DNA of 64,000 bases from RGIG1681 sp017467625. GTDB lineage: Bacteria; Bacillota; Clostridia; Christensenellales; UBA1242. Below the pieces are notes generated by a model that worked only from the letters and a program-made list of their open reading frames with translations, ran no database searches and was not told where the DNA came from. Positions 16,839 through 25,517 of this stretch are shown here, one piece after another. The stretch is taken from contig JAFUSN010000003.1 of the NCBI GenBank assembly GCA_017467625.1, positions 62,001-126,000 of the forward strand, given 5' to 3'. Within the stretch, counting starts at the first letter, position 1. Every line of letters begins with the position of its first letter. The position numbers and the translations under genes were made by a program.

Positions 16839-19001
16839 ATGAAACTTGTTTTAATAGAAGGTCCTGGTAAAAAAGATAGTGTTCAGCATTATTTGGGAAA
16901 TGGTTATAAGGTTATGCCAACTTTTGGTCATTGTCGTGACTTGCCTGAAAAGGGGCTTGGGGTTGACATTGCAAATAATTTTGAACCACAGTATGTTGTT
17001 GTGCCTGATCACAAAAAAACTGTTGATGCCATAAAAAAAGAGATGGAAAAGGCTGAAGCGGTTTATTTTGCATCTGACCCTGACCGTGAAGGGGAAGCAA
17101 TTGCTTGGCACATGTGTTATCTTCTTGGAATTGATCCAAGCAAGGCAAATAGAATAACATATAATGAAATAAGTGAAACGGCTGTTAATGAAGCAATCAA
17201 AAACCCAAGGCCAATTGATGACAAACTTGTAAATGCTCAGCAAGCAAGAAGAATTCTTGATAGACTTGTGGGTTACAAAATTTCCCCAATACTATGCAAG
17301 AAAATTCAAAACAATTTGTCAGCAGGCCGTGTTCAATCTGTAACTCTTGAACTTGTTGTTGATCGTGAAAATGAAATAAAAAATTTCAAACCTGAAGAGT
17401 ATTGGACACTTCAAGTTATTTTGAATAAAGAAGATGGAACTAAAGAATCGTTCAAGGCAACTTTAAATCCTGGTAAAGGAAAAACAATTAAGTCTAAAGA
17501 AGAAATGGACAAAATTGTTAGTGAAATAAAAGGAAAAGAGTTTGTTGCTGAAAATGTTAAGCGAACAGTAACAAAATCTCAACCAAGTGCTCCATTTACA
17601 ACTTCAACAATGCAACAAGAAGCGCTCAACAAACTTGGAATGAACTTAAAGCAAACCAGTGCAACTGCGCAAGCTCTTTACGAGGGTGTTGAGGTTGTTG
17701 GTGGAAGAAAAACCCCACTTGTAACATACATAAGAACTGACTCTGTTCGTGTTGCTCCAGAGGCGCAAGCAAAGGCAAAGAAATTTATAACTGAAAACTA
17801 TGGATCAAAATACGCAGTTGAAAAACCAAGAAGTTACAGAAATAAAAAAGATGCGCAAGATGCCCATGAAGCAATTCGTCCAATTTCACTTGATAGACGT
17901 CCTGAAGATCTTAAAGATAAAATTGGCAAAAATGAATATAAGCTTTATAAATTGATTTATGATAGGTTTTTGGCAAGTCAAATGAGTGATGCAACTTACA
18001 ATTCGCTCACAGTTGACATTGATTGTTCTGGTCACAAGTTTAAAACCAGTGGAAGAGCACTTTTATTTGATGGCTACACAGCGGTTTACAACAACCAAGT
18101 TTCAAATGATGATGAAAGTGAAGAATCTGCAAAACTTCCAAACATTGACAAGGGTGATAAATTCATTGCAAAAGAAACCAAACCTGAACAAAAGTGGACA
18201 AAGCCACCATCAAGATACACTGAAGCAAGTCTTGTTAAGGCAATGGAAGAAAAGGGAATTGGAAGACCATCAACCTACACGCAATCTGTTTCAACACTTT
18301 TCACAAGAAAGTATATTGATCGTGATGGAAAGAGCATTGTTCCAACAGAGCTTGGAACGGTTGTGGTTGATATGCTTAAAAACTTTTTCCCAGACATTAT
18401 GAATATTGGCTTCACTGCTGATATGGAAAACAAGCTTGATGACATTGAATATGAGGGAAAAGATTGGCACAAGGTTTTAAGTGAATTTTATTCTGAATTT
18501 GAAGTCGCTGTTAAAAACGCTTCAATGGATCACACCAAAGCAAGAATTCCTGATGAAGAAAGTGATGTTGTGTGTGACAAGTGTGGAAGTAAAATGGTGA
18601 TAAGAAGTGGAAGGTATGGAAAGTTTTTGGCTTGTCCAAACTATCCAACTTGCAAAAACACCAAACCACTTGAAGAAGAAAAAAAGATTGTTGCAAAATG
18701 TCCACTTTGTGGAAGAAATGTTTTAGCAAGAAAGTCAAAACGCGGAAAAACCTTCTATGGCTGTGAAGGCTATCCAACCTGCACATTCAGTGCATGGGAT
18801 ATTCCTGCAAATGAAAAATGTCCAAAATGTGGCGAAGAAATGATTGTCAAACTCTTTAAAAATATGAGAATTGTTGAGTGTCCAAAAAAAGACTATTCAA
18901 GGCGAGAAAAAATTGTGAAAGAGAGTCAAAGCTTGCAAGATGTTGAGAGTGAAATTGATATATTGAACAAGTTAGATGAGGAAAATGAACAAAACAGTTA
19001 G
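16839..19001 (+). CDS. topA: DNA topoisomerase I
   Basis: Type IA topoisomerase relaxing negative supercoils, 720 residues. The Toprim domain has LIEGPGKKDS and DPDREGEAIAWH. The catalytic Tyr is in PLVTYIRTDSVRV. DAHEAIRP and GIGRPSTYTQ are also present. Three C-terminal zinc ribbons start near CDKCGSKMV, CPLCGRNVL and CPKCGEEMI; the third ends CPKKDY and lacks its fourth Cys. The SD GAGGAGA is good. Its end overlaps trmFO. Confidence 0.98.
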   Translation: MKLVLIEGPGKKDSVQHYLGNGYKVMPTFGHCRDLPEKGLGVDIANNFEPQYVVVPDHKKTVDAIKKEMEKAEAVYFASDPDREGEAIAWHMCYLLGIDPSKANRITYNEISETAVNEAIKNPRPIDDKLVNAQQARRILDRLVGYKISPILCKKIQNNLSAGRVQSVTLELVVDRENEIKNFKPEEYWTLQVILNKEDGTKESFKATLNPGKGKTIKSKEEMDKIVSEIKGKEFVAENVKRTVTKSQPSAPFTTSTMQQEALNKLGMNLKQTSATAQALYEGVEVVGGRKTPLVTYIRTDSVRVAPEAQAKAKKFITENYGSKYAVEKPRSYRNKKDAQDAHEAIRPISLDRRPEDLKDKIGKNEYKLYKLIYDRFLASQMSDATYNSLTVDIDCSGHKFKTSGRALLFDGYTAVYNNQVSNDDESEESAKLPNIDKGDKFIAKETKPEQKWTKPPSRYTEASLVKAMEEKGIGRPSTYTQSVSTLFTRKYIDRDGKSIVPTELGTVVVDMLKNFFPDIMNIGFTADMENKLDDIEYEGKDWHKVLSEFYSEFEVAVKNASMDHTKARIPDEESDVVCDKCGSKMVIRSGRYGKFLACPNYPTCKNTKPLEEEKKIVAKCPLCGRNVLARKSKRGKTFYGCEGYPTCTFSAWDIPANEKCPKCGEEMIVKLFKNMRIVECPKKDYSRREKIVKESQSLQDVESEIDILNKLDEENEQNS

Positions 19002-20289
19002 AGTTATTGGTGCAGGGCTCGCCGGATGTGAGGCAGCTTATCAACTTGCAAAGCGTGGAATTGAGGTTGAGCTTTATGAAATGAAGCCAATCAAATTTTC
19101 GCCTGCTCATTCAAGTGAAAACTTTGCTGAAATTGTTTGTTCAAACTCATTTAAAAGTGACGATTTAACAACAGCATCTGGCTGTTTGAAAGCTGAAATG
19201 AGAGAACTTGATTCTCTCATTTTAAAGTGCGCTGAAAAAGTCAAAGTTCCAGCAGGTTCTGCACTTGCTGTTGATAGAGAAAAATTCAGTGAAATGGTCA
19301 CGAGTGAAATAAAAAAGCTAAAAAATGTAAAAATTATTCGTGAAGAAGTAAAAGAAATTGATTTGTCCATTCCAACAATAATTGCAACAGGTCCACTCAC
19401 AAGTGATGAATTATCAAACAGCTTAATGGGGCTGCTTGGTGAAAATAATCTTCATTTTTATGATGCTTCAGCTCCAATTGTTGATGGTGAAACACTTGAT
19501 AAATCAAAAACATTCACCGCTGGCAGGTATGGCAAGGGTGAAAGCGATTATATCAATTGCCCAATGACAAAAGATGAATATTATGCGTTTGTAAATGAAC
19601 TTGTTTCAGCTGAAAAAGTTGAACTTCATGATTTTGAAAAAAAGGAAATTTTTGATGGGTGCATGCCCGTTGAAGTTATGGCTTCAAGGGGAATTGACAC
19701 TCTTCGTTATGGTCCGCTTCGTCCAGTTGGTTTAAAACTTGATGACGGAACAAGACCATTTGCAGTTGTTCAACTTAGGCGCGAAAGCACTGAAAACAAT
19801 TTGTTTAACATTGTTGGGTTTCAAACCAATTTAAAATATGGTGAGCAAAAGCGAGTTTTTTCAATGATTCCAGCGCTTGCTCATGCTGATTTTGTTAAAT
19901 ATGGTGTAATGCACCGAAACAGTTTTGTTTGTGCGCCAAAGCATTTAAATTGTGATTTCAGTTTAAAAAACAATCCAAACATATTTATTGCAGGGCAACT
20001 TTCTGGTGTTGAAGGCTACATGGAAAGCACTGCAAGTGGGCTGGTTGCAGGAATAGCTCTTGCAGGTAAGATTCTTGGCAAAACTCTTGCAATTATTCCA
20101 AAAACCACTATAATTGGAGCTATAACAAACTACATAACAACAGCAAGTGCTGATAATTTTCAGCCAATGAATGCAAATTTTGGAATATTACCATCACTTG
20201 ATGTTAAAATTAAAGATAAGTCACTCAAAAAGCAGGCTTATTCTAAAAGAGCCATTAGTGACATGAAAAAATTTAAGGAGAGTTTATGA
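18985..20289 (+). CDS. trmFO: Folate/FAD-dependent tRNA m5U54 methyltransferase TrmFO
   Basis: Makes ribothymidine at tRNA position 54 using methylenetetrahydrofolate and FAD; 434 residues. The FAD-binding Rossmann motif is VRVIGAGLAGCEAAYQLAKRG at the N-terminus; further signatures are FSPAHSSENFAEIVCSNSFKS, GCMPVEVMASRGIDTLRYGPLRPVG and GQLSGVEGYMES. ATG 18985 is chosen for the family N-terminus; ATG 18976 is an alternative and neither has a clean SD. It overlaps topA by 17 nt and hslV by 4 nt (ATGA). Confidence 0.95.
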   Translation: MNKTVRVIGAGLAGCEAAYQLAKRGIEVELYEMKPIKFSPAHSSENFAEIVCSNSFKSDDLTTASGCLKAEMRELDSLILKCAEKVKVPAGSALAVDREKFSEMVTSEIKKLKNVKIIREEVKEIDLSIPTIIATGPLTSDELSNSLMGLLGENNLHFYDASAPIVDGETLDKSKTFTAGRYGKGESDYINCPMTKDEYYAFVNELVSAEKVELHDFEKKEIFDGCMPVEVMASRGIDTLRYGPLRPVGLKLDDGTRPFAVVQLRRESTENNLFNIVGFQTNLKYGEQKRVFSMIPALAHADFVKYGVMHRNSFVCAPKHLNCDFSLKNNPNIFIAGQLSGVEGYMESTASGLVAGIALAGKILGKTLAIIPKTTIIGAITNYITTASADNFQPMNANFGILPSLDVKIKDKSLKKQAYSKRAISDMKKFKESL

Positions 20290-20822
20290 TAAATTTTAGA
20301 GGAACAACAATAATTGGTGTTAAGCGCAACGGAAGCATTGTGCTTGCTGGTGACGGGCAAGTTACAGCTGGTGAGCACACAATTTTTAAGGGAAATGCAC
20401 GAAAAGTTCGAAGAATTTTTAATGATAAAGTTGTAATTGGTTTTGCTGGTTCAACTGCAGATGCATTTAATTTGTCTGAACATTTTGAAAAGATGCTTGA
20501 AAAGTATTCTGGCAATTTAGAAAGAGCGGCTGTTGAGCTTGCGCTTCTTTGGAGAAGTGATAAGGGGATTCGTCAACTTGATGCAATGATGATTGCCGCT
20601 GACAAAAATCAACTTTTAATAATTTCTGGAAATGGTGATGTGTTTGAGCCAGAAACAGGAGTTTGTGCAATTGGCTCAGGTGGAAATTATGCACTTGCTG
20701 CCGGAAAGGCTCTTTTGGATAACACAAACTTGTCTGCTCGTGAAATTGCTGAAAAAGCAATAAAAATTGCTGGTGAAATTTGTGTCTACACAAATGATCA
20801 CATCACAATTGAGGAGGTGTAA
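20286..20822 (+). CDS. hslV: ATP-dependent protease peptidase subunit HslV (ClpQ)
   Basis: N-terminal-nucleophile peptidase of the HslUV proteasome-like machine, 178 residues. MINFRG precedes TTIIGVKRNG, so a six-residue propeptide must be removed to expose the Thr nucleophile. The block VLAGDGQVTAGEHTIFKGNARKV is split across the family motif. The downstream GSGGNYALAAGKAL is also conserved. It is coupled to trmFO by ATGA and lies 2 nt before hslU. Confidence 0.97.
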   Translation: MINFRGTTIIGVKRNGSIVLAGDGQVTAGEHTIFKGNARKVRRIFNDKVVIGFAGSTADAFNLSEHFEKMLEKYSGNLERAAVELALLWRSDKGIRQLDAMMIAADKNQLLIISGNGDVFEPETGVCAIGSGGNYALAAGKALLDNTNLSAREIAEKAIKIAGEICVYTNDHITIEEV

Positions 20823-20824
20823 AC

Positions 20825-22156
20825 ATGGCAATTGAATTATCTCCAAAACAAATTGTAAATGAACTTGATAAATATATCATTGGTCAAGACGAGGCAAAAA
20901 AAGCAGTTGCAATTGCCCTTCGCAATAGATATAGAAGAAGTAAACTTCCAGTTGAAATTCGCGAAGAAATCACTCCAAAAAACATAATTATGCAAGGTCC
21001 AACTGGTGTTGGTAAAACTGAAATTGCAAGGCGTCTTGCAAGACTTGTAAAAGCGCCATTTGTAAAAGTTGAGGCAACAAAATTTACTGAAGTTGGTTAT
21101 GTTGGAAGAGATGTTGAATCAATAATTCGTGATCTTGCAGAAGCGTCAGTTCGCCTGGTTAAAAAAGAGAGATTTGAAGAAGTTAGGGTGAAAGCAGAAG
21201 CTGCTGCAACTGAAAGGCTTATTTTAGCACTCTTGCCAACTTATAGACAAAAACACCCTGATTTTGCTGAAGAAATTTTAAGAAATCATATTGCAGAAGA
21301 TTTAAAAGAACATAAAATTGACAATGAAATCATTGAAGTTGAAGTTGCTGAAGACAATTCAAATGGGCCAATGCAAATGATTGGTGGTGGGATGGGAATG
21401 GAAATCAACATTTCTGAAATGCTTGGTGGAATGTTCCCAAAGCGCAAAAAGAAAAAGCGTTTGGCAGTTGTTGATGCAGAACATATTTTCTTAAATGAAG
21501 AAAGTGAAAAACTTATAGACATGGATAATGTTTCTGCAGAGGCTGTAAGGCGTGCGGAGCAAGATGGAATTGTGTTTATTGATGAAATTGATAAAATCAC
21601 TGGAAAAGGTGGTGCAGGTTCATCAAGTCCAGATGTTTCAAGAGAGGGCGTTCAAAGAGATCTTCTTCCAATTGTTGAAGGTTCAACTGTTTCAACCAAA
21701 TATGGTCCAATTAGAACAGATTTCATTTTGTTTATTGCGGCAGGTGCTTTCCATATGAGCAAAATTGAAGACCTTATTCCTGAACTTCAAGGAAGGTTCC
21801 CAACAACCGTTGCGCTTTCAAGCATAACATACGATGATTTTGTTAAAATTTTGTCTGATACAGAAAACTCGCTAATTTTGCAATACACATCACTTTTAGG
21901 TGTTGACAATATAAAACTTGAATTTGAAAAAGATGGAATTGAAGAAATTGCAAGAATTGCAGTGCTTGCAAATGAAACCAATGAAAATATTGGTGCAAGG
22001 CGCCTTCATTCAATAATGGAAAGTTTGCTTGAAGATGTTTCATTTAATGCAACTGGAGACCATCCATTAATCACAATAAAAGTCAACAAAGATTATGTTG
22101 ATGAACACTTGAAAGCAATTTCAAAGAAATTTGATTTAAGTAAATATATCTTATAA
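20825..22156 (+). CDS. hslU: HslU (ClpY) AAA+ unfoldase
   Basis: ATPase ring that unfolds substrates for HslV, 443 residues. Walker A is GPTGVGKTEIARRL near residue 58 and Walker B FIDEIDKI near residue 250. The I-domain between them is Met/Gly rich with QMIGGGMGME. The sensor-2 region NIGARRLHS and the C-terminal LSKYIL, which docks into HslV, are intact. codY, its usual next neighbour in Bacillus, is absent. Confidence 0.97.
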   Translation: MAIELSPKQIVNELDKYIIGQDEAKKAVAIALRNRYRRSKLPVEIREEITPKNIIMQGPTGVGKTEIARRLARLVKAPFVKVEATKFTEVGYVGRDVESIIRDLAEASVRLVKKERFEEVRVKAEAAATERLILALLPTYRQKHPDFAEEILRNHIAEDLKEHKIDNEIIEVEVAEDNSNGPMQMIGGGMGMEINISEMLGGMFPKRKKKKRLAVVDAEHIFLNEESEKLIDMDNVSAEAVRRAEQDGIVFIDEIDKITGKGGAGSSSPDVSREGVQRDLLPIVEGSTVSTKYGPIRTDFILFIAAGAFHMSKIEDLIPELQGRFPTTVALSSITYDDFVKILSDTENSLILQYTSLLGVDNIKLEFEKDGIEEIARIAVLANETNENIGARRLHSIMESLLEDVSFNATGDHPLITIKVNKDYVDEHLKAISKKFDLSKYIL

Positions 22157-22184
22157 AAATGCCGGCAAAAGCCGACATTTTTTG
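22157..22184 (+). terminator. Intrinsic terminator after hslU
   Basis: ATGCCGGC/GCCGACAT stem (one C-A mismatch), AAAA loop, then six T. Confidence 0.87.
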
Positions 22185-22230
22185 TTTGTTAATATATAAA
22201 TTTTTAAAAAAATCGCAAAAATTTTTATCA

Positions 22231-22267
22231 AAACACCCAATTTTTCTCCAAAAGGGGTGTTTTTTTT
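22231..22267 (+). terminator. Second, orphan terminator upstream of iscS
   Basis: AAACACCC/GGGTGTTT stem with a 16-nt loop and an eight-T tract. No gene lies between it and the hslU terminator 45 nt upstream. It may be a back-up terminator or the end of a very short RNA. Confidence 0.7.
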
Positions 22268-22298
22268 CAAAAAAATGCGAAAAATTTTAAAAAGGGTA

Positions 22299-22327
22299 TT
22301 GAAATTTGCTCCAAGTTGTTATATAAT
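22299..22327 (+). promoter_or_regulatory. Promoter of iscS
   Basis: TTGAAA (22299-22304), 17 bp, TATAAT (22322-22327), 26 nt before the iscS start. Confidence 0.85.
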
Positions 22328-22353
22328 CATAATATCAAAACAGGAGAGGGAAA

Positions 22354-23538
22354 ATGGAAGGAAAAAGATATTATTTAGACTACGCTTCAACAACTCCAAT
22401 TTCAGCTGATGTATACAAAAAAATGCTTGAAAGTTTTTCAAAATATCAGGGAAATAGTTCAAGCTTGTATTCTCTTGGAAGAGAGGCTGACAAAGAGCTT
22501 GAAGAAGCAAGAGTTAAAGTTGCAAAAGCCATTGGTGCTGACCCAAGCGAAATTTATTTCACTTCTGGTGGAACTGAAGCAAATAACTGGGCAATCAAGG
22601 GAATTGCAAGAGCAAACAGAAGCAAGGGAAATCACATCATCACTTCACAAATTGAGCATCCATCAGTTCTTGAATCATGCAAACAACTTGAAGCTGAGGG
22701 ATTTAGGGTAACATATGTTCCAGTTGATAGCAATGGTGTTGTTGATTATGCTTCAATCATCAAGTCAATTGGGCCAGACACAATTTTAATTTCAATCATG
22801 ACTGCAAACAACGAAGTTGGTTCACTTCAACCAATCAGAGCAATTGCAGAACTTGCAAAACAAAACGAGGTTTATTTCCACACTGATGCAGTTCAAGCAG
22901 TTGGTTCAATTGCGCTCAATGTAAAAGAAATTGGAATTGATGCGCTTTCAATTTCAGCTCATAAATTTTATGGTCCAAAAGGTGTTGGTGCTCTTTATAT
23001 TAAAAAGGGAACCAAAATTGAAAAATTTATGGCCGGCGGAAAGCAAGAGAGAAATATGAGAGCTGGCACAGTTAATGTTCCAGCATGTGCAGGATTTGGT
23101 GTTGCAATTGAAAATGCAACAACAAATTTGGAAGATAAGGTTCGTGAAGTTAGAATCATAAGAAAATATTTCCAAAAGAGAGTTTCTGAGGCAATTCACA
23201 ATATTGCTTTGAATGGTCATCCAACACAGCGTTTGGCTAACAATTGTTCAATTTCATTTGAAGGTGCTGATGCTGAAGCAATTGTTATGATGCTTGACAG
23301 AGAGGGAATTTGTGCATCAGTTGGTTCAGCTTGTGAGTCAGGCTCAAATGCTCCATCACATGTGCTTGTTGCCATGGGAAAGGAAATGGAACAAATCAGA
23401 TCAACAGTTCGCTTTACATTTGGTGCTGAAATCACAAAAGAAGATGTTGATGAAGTTGTTGAAATTCTTCGCAAAACAGTTAAAAAGATTAGAAGTGTTT
23501 CAGCTATAAGAATTTATAAAAATAAGGTGGATTTATAG
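22354..23538 (+). CDS. iscS: Cysteine desulfurase IscS/NifS
   Basis: PLP enzyme that takes sulfur from cysteine for Fe-S clusters and tRNA thiolation, 394 residues. The PLP lysine is in SISAHKFYGPKGVGALY. The substrate-proximal TSGGTEANNWAI and HTDAVQA are present, and the persulfide Cys is in SVGSACESGS. All catalytic residues look intact, which contrasts with the degenerate IscU-like partner 1 nt downstream. No iscR regulator is beside it. Confidence 0.96.
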   Translation: MEGKRYYLDYASTTPISADVYKKMLESFSKYQGNSSSLYSLGREADKELEEARVKVAKAIGADPSEIYFTSGGTEANNWAIKGIARANRSKGNHIITSQIEHPSVLESCKQLEAEGFRVTYVPVDSNGVVDYASIIKSIGPDTILISIMTANNEVGSLQPIRAIAELAKQNEVYFHTDAVQAVGSIALNVKEIGIDALSISAHKFYGPKGVGALYIKKGTKIEKFMAGGKQERNMRAGTVNVPACAGFGVAIENATTNLEDKVREVRIIRKYFQKRVSEAIHNIALNGHPTQRLANNCSISFEGADAEAIVMMLDREGICASVGSACESGSNAPSHVLVAMGKEMEQIRSTVRFTFGAEITKEDVDEVVEILRKTVKKIRSVSAIRIYKNKVDL

Positions 23539-23539
23539 T

Positions 23540-23911
23540 ATGTATTCAAAGAAAATTATGGAAGAATTTTATAATCCACAAAATTATGGCGTAATCAAAG
23601 GTGCAAGCGGTGTTGGAAAAGTTGTTTCGCATGAAAACGGTGAGATTATAAAAATCTATATCAGTGTAGAAAAAGGAACAATAACCGATGTTCAATTCCA
23701 AACATTTGGCGGGGTTGTTGCAATTGCTTGTTCAAGCATAGCAACCGCTTTAATGAAGGGAAAAGCTATTGACGATGTTTTAAAGGTAACTGAAAATGAA
23801 CTTATAAAAGAAGCTGGTGGAATTCCAGAAAACATGAAGTATGTTGCAGGGCTTGTTGTTCGTGCAATGCATGGTTCAGTTGAAAACTATCGTGAAAAAG
23901 AAGCAAAATAA
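23540..23911 (+). CDS. IscU/NifU-like scaffold homologue lacking the cluster ligands
   Basis: 123 residues, full-length IscU fold. MYSKKIMEEFYNPQNYGVI and IKIYISVEKGTITDVQFQTFGG align well with IscU. All three ligand cysteines are gone: the NPxCGD motif reads SHENGE (about residues 30-35), TFGCG reads TFGGV (58), and the KMHC motif reads MKYVA (about 99-103), so the His is lost too. The only Cys is in AIACSSIATALMKGK, not a ligand position. It follows iscS directly and ends at a terminator. It cannot hold a cluster in the standard way. It may modulate IscS or pass sulfur by another route; this is inference. Confidence 0.85.
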   Translation: MYSKKIMEEFYNPQNYGVIKGASGVGKVVSHENGEIIKIYISVEKGTITDVQFQTFGGVVAIACSSIATALMKGKAIDDVLKVTENELIKEAGGIPENMKYVAGLVVRAMHGSVENYREKEAK

Positions 23912-23937
23912 AAGAAGCGTAATCGCTTCTTTTTTTT
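23911..23937 (+). terminator. Intrinsic terminator of iscS operon
   Basis: AAAGAAGCG/CGCTTCTTT stem, TAAT loop, T-run. Confidence 0.9.
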
Positions 23938-23946
23938 GTAAAAAAT

Positions 23947-23975
23947 TTGACATGGGCATTAATACATTTTAAAAT
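23947..23975 (+). promoter_or_regulatory. Promoter of the GtrA-like gene, giving a leaderless start
   Basis: TTGACA (23947-23952), 17 bp, TAAAAT (23970-23975). The ATG is at 23982, only 6 nt after the -10 box, so the transcript should begin at or next to the start codon. Confidence 0.8.
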
Positions 23976-23981
23976 ATTTGT

Positions 23982-24509
23982 ATGGAAAATAGTCAAAAGA
24001 GAAATGTATTTCAAAAATTCAATGAAAAATATCCAAAACTTTCTGAGATTATTCGTTTTGTGATTGTTGGTGGAATTGCTACAGTAATTGATATGCTTGT
24101 GATGGGTGTGGTTTTATATTTGTTTAATCCAAGTTTATATCCAAAGTTTTATAATGTTTGGATTGGAAAGCTTGCTGAACCTAGCACAATTGCAACGGTG
24201 GTTGGAACTGGTCTTGGTTTTATTGTTTCACTCGTTGTAAACTATTTGCTTTCAGTGCTTTTTGTTTACACTGAAAAGGGTAATTCAAAAACAACAAAAG
24301 GGAAAATTTTATTCACTGTTTTAAGTGTAATTGGTTTGCTCATCAATATGGGTGGAATGTGGCTTGGTCGTGATGCATTTAAAATCAATGAGTGGATAGT
24401 GAAAATTGTTATGACGCTGGTTGTTTTGGTGTATAACTATATTACAAGAAAAATTTTCATTTTTAAAAAGCAACCTGAAGAAATTGAAGAAAAAGAAAAA
24501 ACACGCTAA
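23982..24509 (+). CDS. GtrA-like membrane protein
   Basis: 175 residues with four predicted membrane helices: FVIVGGIATVIDMLVMGVVL, GTGLGFIVSLVVNYLLSVLF, ILFTVLSVIGLLINMGGMWL, and VKIVMTLVVLVYNYI ending in the RKIFIF that GtrA proteins share. The family is linked to polyprenyl-phosphate sugar transport or flipping; no glycosyltransferase is adjacent, so the substrate is unknown. A charged Glu/Lys tail follows helix 4. No SD; probably leaderless. It converges on tdk and shares its terminator. Confidence 0.8.
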   Translation: MENSQKRNVFQKFNEKYPKLSEIIRFVIVGGIATVIDMLVMGVVLYLFNPSLYPKFYNVWIGKLAEPSTIATVVGTGLGFIVSLVVNYLLSVLFVYTEKGNSKTTKGKILFTVLSVIGLLINMGGMWLGRDAFKINEWIVKIVMTLVVLVYNYITRKIFIFKKQPEEIEEKEKTR

Positions 24510-24521
24510 TTTAGCGTGTTT
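24499..24521. terminator. Shared bidirectional terminator of gtrA-like and tdk genes
   Basis: Palindrome AAACACGCTAA/TTAGCGTGTTT around one base. The TAA stop codons of both convergent genes form the tips of the two arms, 1 nt apart, and A/T tracts flank both sides. Confidence 0.88.
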
Positions 24522-25089
24522 TATTTTGTTTTTTCTTGTTGTAACAGCTATAGCAAAGTGCTTTATATTTTTCATCTCCACCAATTTCAATAACTGAACC
24601 TGAAGTAACGAGTTTTCCATTTGAAAATCTGGCATTAAAAATTGCAGGTTTTCCACATTCACAAACTGAAAAAAGTTCAGTTAATTTGTCTGCAACTTCA
24701 ATAAGTCTTTTGCTTCCAGGAAAAAGTTTTGTTCTAAAATCTGTTTTAAGCCCATAGCATGTGACTGGAACAATTTCTGATAGTTCTTTCAATTCATCAA
24801 TTTGTTTCACTGTGCAAAATTGGCATTCATCAACAATAATAATATCTGCCTTATGCTTTTTAAAAAGATTTTTCATACTTGTTTTTTGTGAAAATGTAAT
24901 TGCTGGTGCTTCAAGTCCAATCCTGCTTTTAACAACAATATTGCCGCTGTTTTTATCTCGTGTGTCAAGTGTTGATTTTAAAAGTAAAACTTTAAATCCT
25001 TGTTGTTCATAATTAAATTTTGTCATGAGTGCACCGGCTGATTTTGAGCAACCCATAACTCCATAAACAAAGTGTAATTCGTTAATCAT
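24511..25089 (-). CDS. tdk: Thymidine kinase with altered P-loop
   Basis: Type II thymidine kinase (salvage of thymidine to dTMP), 192 residues. The P-loop at residues 10-17 is GVMGCSKS, with Ser where GKS/T normally has Gly. The catalytic Glu is in IIVDECQF. The zinc site has CECG and CYSC pairs, and the lasso region has GSVIEIGGDEKYKALC. The GGAGG SD is good. The promoter at 25108-25136 reads divergently from the YtxH-like gene. The Gly-to-Ser change may be a lineage variant; otherwise the enzyme looks whole. Confidence 0.9.
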   Translation of the reverse strand: MINELHFVYGVMGCSKSAGALMTKFNYEQQGFKVLLLKSTLDTRDKNSGNIVVKSRIGLEAPAITFSQKTSMKNLFKKHKADIIIVDECQFCTVKQIDELKELSEIVPVTCYGLKTDFRTKLFPGSKRLIEVADKLTELFSVCECGKPAIFNARFSNGKLVTSGSVIEIGGDEKYKALCYSCYNKKKQNKTR

Positions 25090-25107
25090 AATGCCTCCGC
25101 TTAAATA

Positions 25108-25136
25108 AGTTTAATATAGAAATGATTTTTTTACAA
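25108..25136 (-). promoter_or_regulatory. Promoter of tdk
   Basis: On the minus strand TTGTAA, 17 bp, TAAACT. Confidence 0.55.
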
Positions 25137-25160
25137 AGAAAAAAAGGTTGGTTTTAAATT

Positions 25161-25188
25161 TTGGTAAAAATTGCACAAAATGTATAAT
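25161..25188 (+). promoter_or_regulatory. Promoter of the YtxH-like gene
   Basis: TTGGTA, 16 bp, TATAAT (25183-25188); the -35 is a partial match. Confidence 0.6.
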
Positions 25189-25226
25189 TTTGTCAAAATT
25201 TCAAAAACTAATTTCAGGAGGTTATT

Positions 25227-25448
25227 ATGGAAGAATTTTTAAAGGGCACGCTTTTTGGCGCGGCTATGGGTCTTGTTGTTGGAGGTGTTGTGGTTGCAAA
25301 AAATAAAACACTTGCATCAAAAATTAGAAGTGGCTTTAACACGGTTGAAGAAAAGGCAATGGAAGTTAAAGAATGTTTAGAAGAAAAGACTGCTGAGTCA
25401 AATGCTGAAGCAAAACAAGCTGATAACAAAAAATCAAAAAACCAATAA
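25227..25448 (+). CDS. YtxH-like small membrane protein
   Basis: 73 residues. A Gly-rich hydrophobic N-terminal segment (LKGTLFGAAMGLVVGGVVVA) is followed by a charged helical tail with KTAESNAEAKQADNKK, the layout of YtxH/general-stress membrane proteins. The AGGAGG SD is strong. Function in the family is unclear. It has its own promoter and no clear terminator before the ruvX promoter. Confidence 0.7.
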   Translation: MEEFLKGTLFGAAMGLVVGGVVVAKNKTLASKIRSGFNTVEEKAMEVKECLEEKTAESNAEAKQADNKKSKNQ

Positions 25449-25455
25449 AAATAAT

Positions 25456-25484
25456 TAGACATCTTTTTTATTTTGTGTTATCAT
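25456..25484 (+). promoter_or_regulatory. Promoter of ruvX
   Basis: TAGACA, 17 bp, TATCAT (25479-25484) preceded by TGTGT, the extended -10 element also seen at comM and rpsB. Confidence 0.7.
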
Positions 25485-25517
25485 GTCATTAGAGAATTGC
25501 TAGGCGAGGTATGTTTA

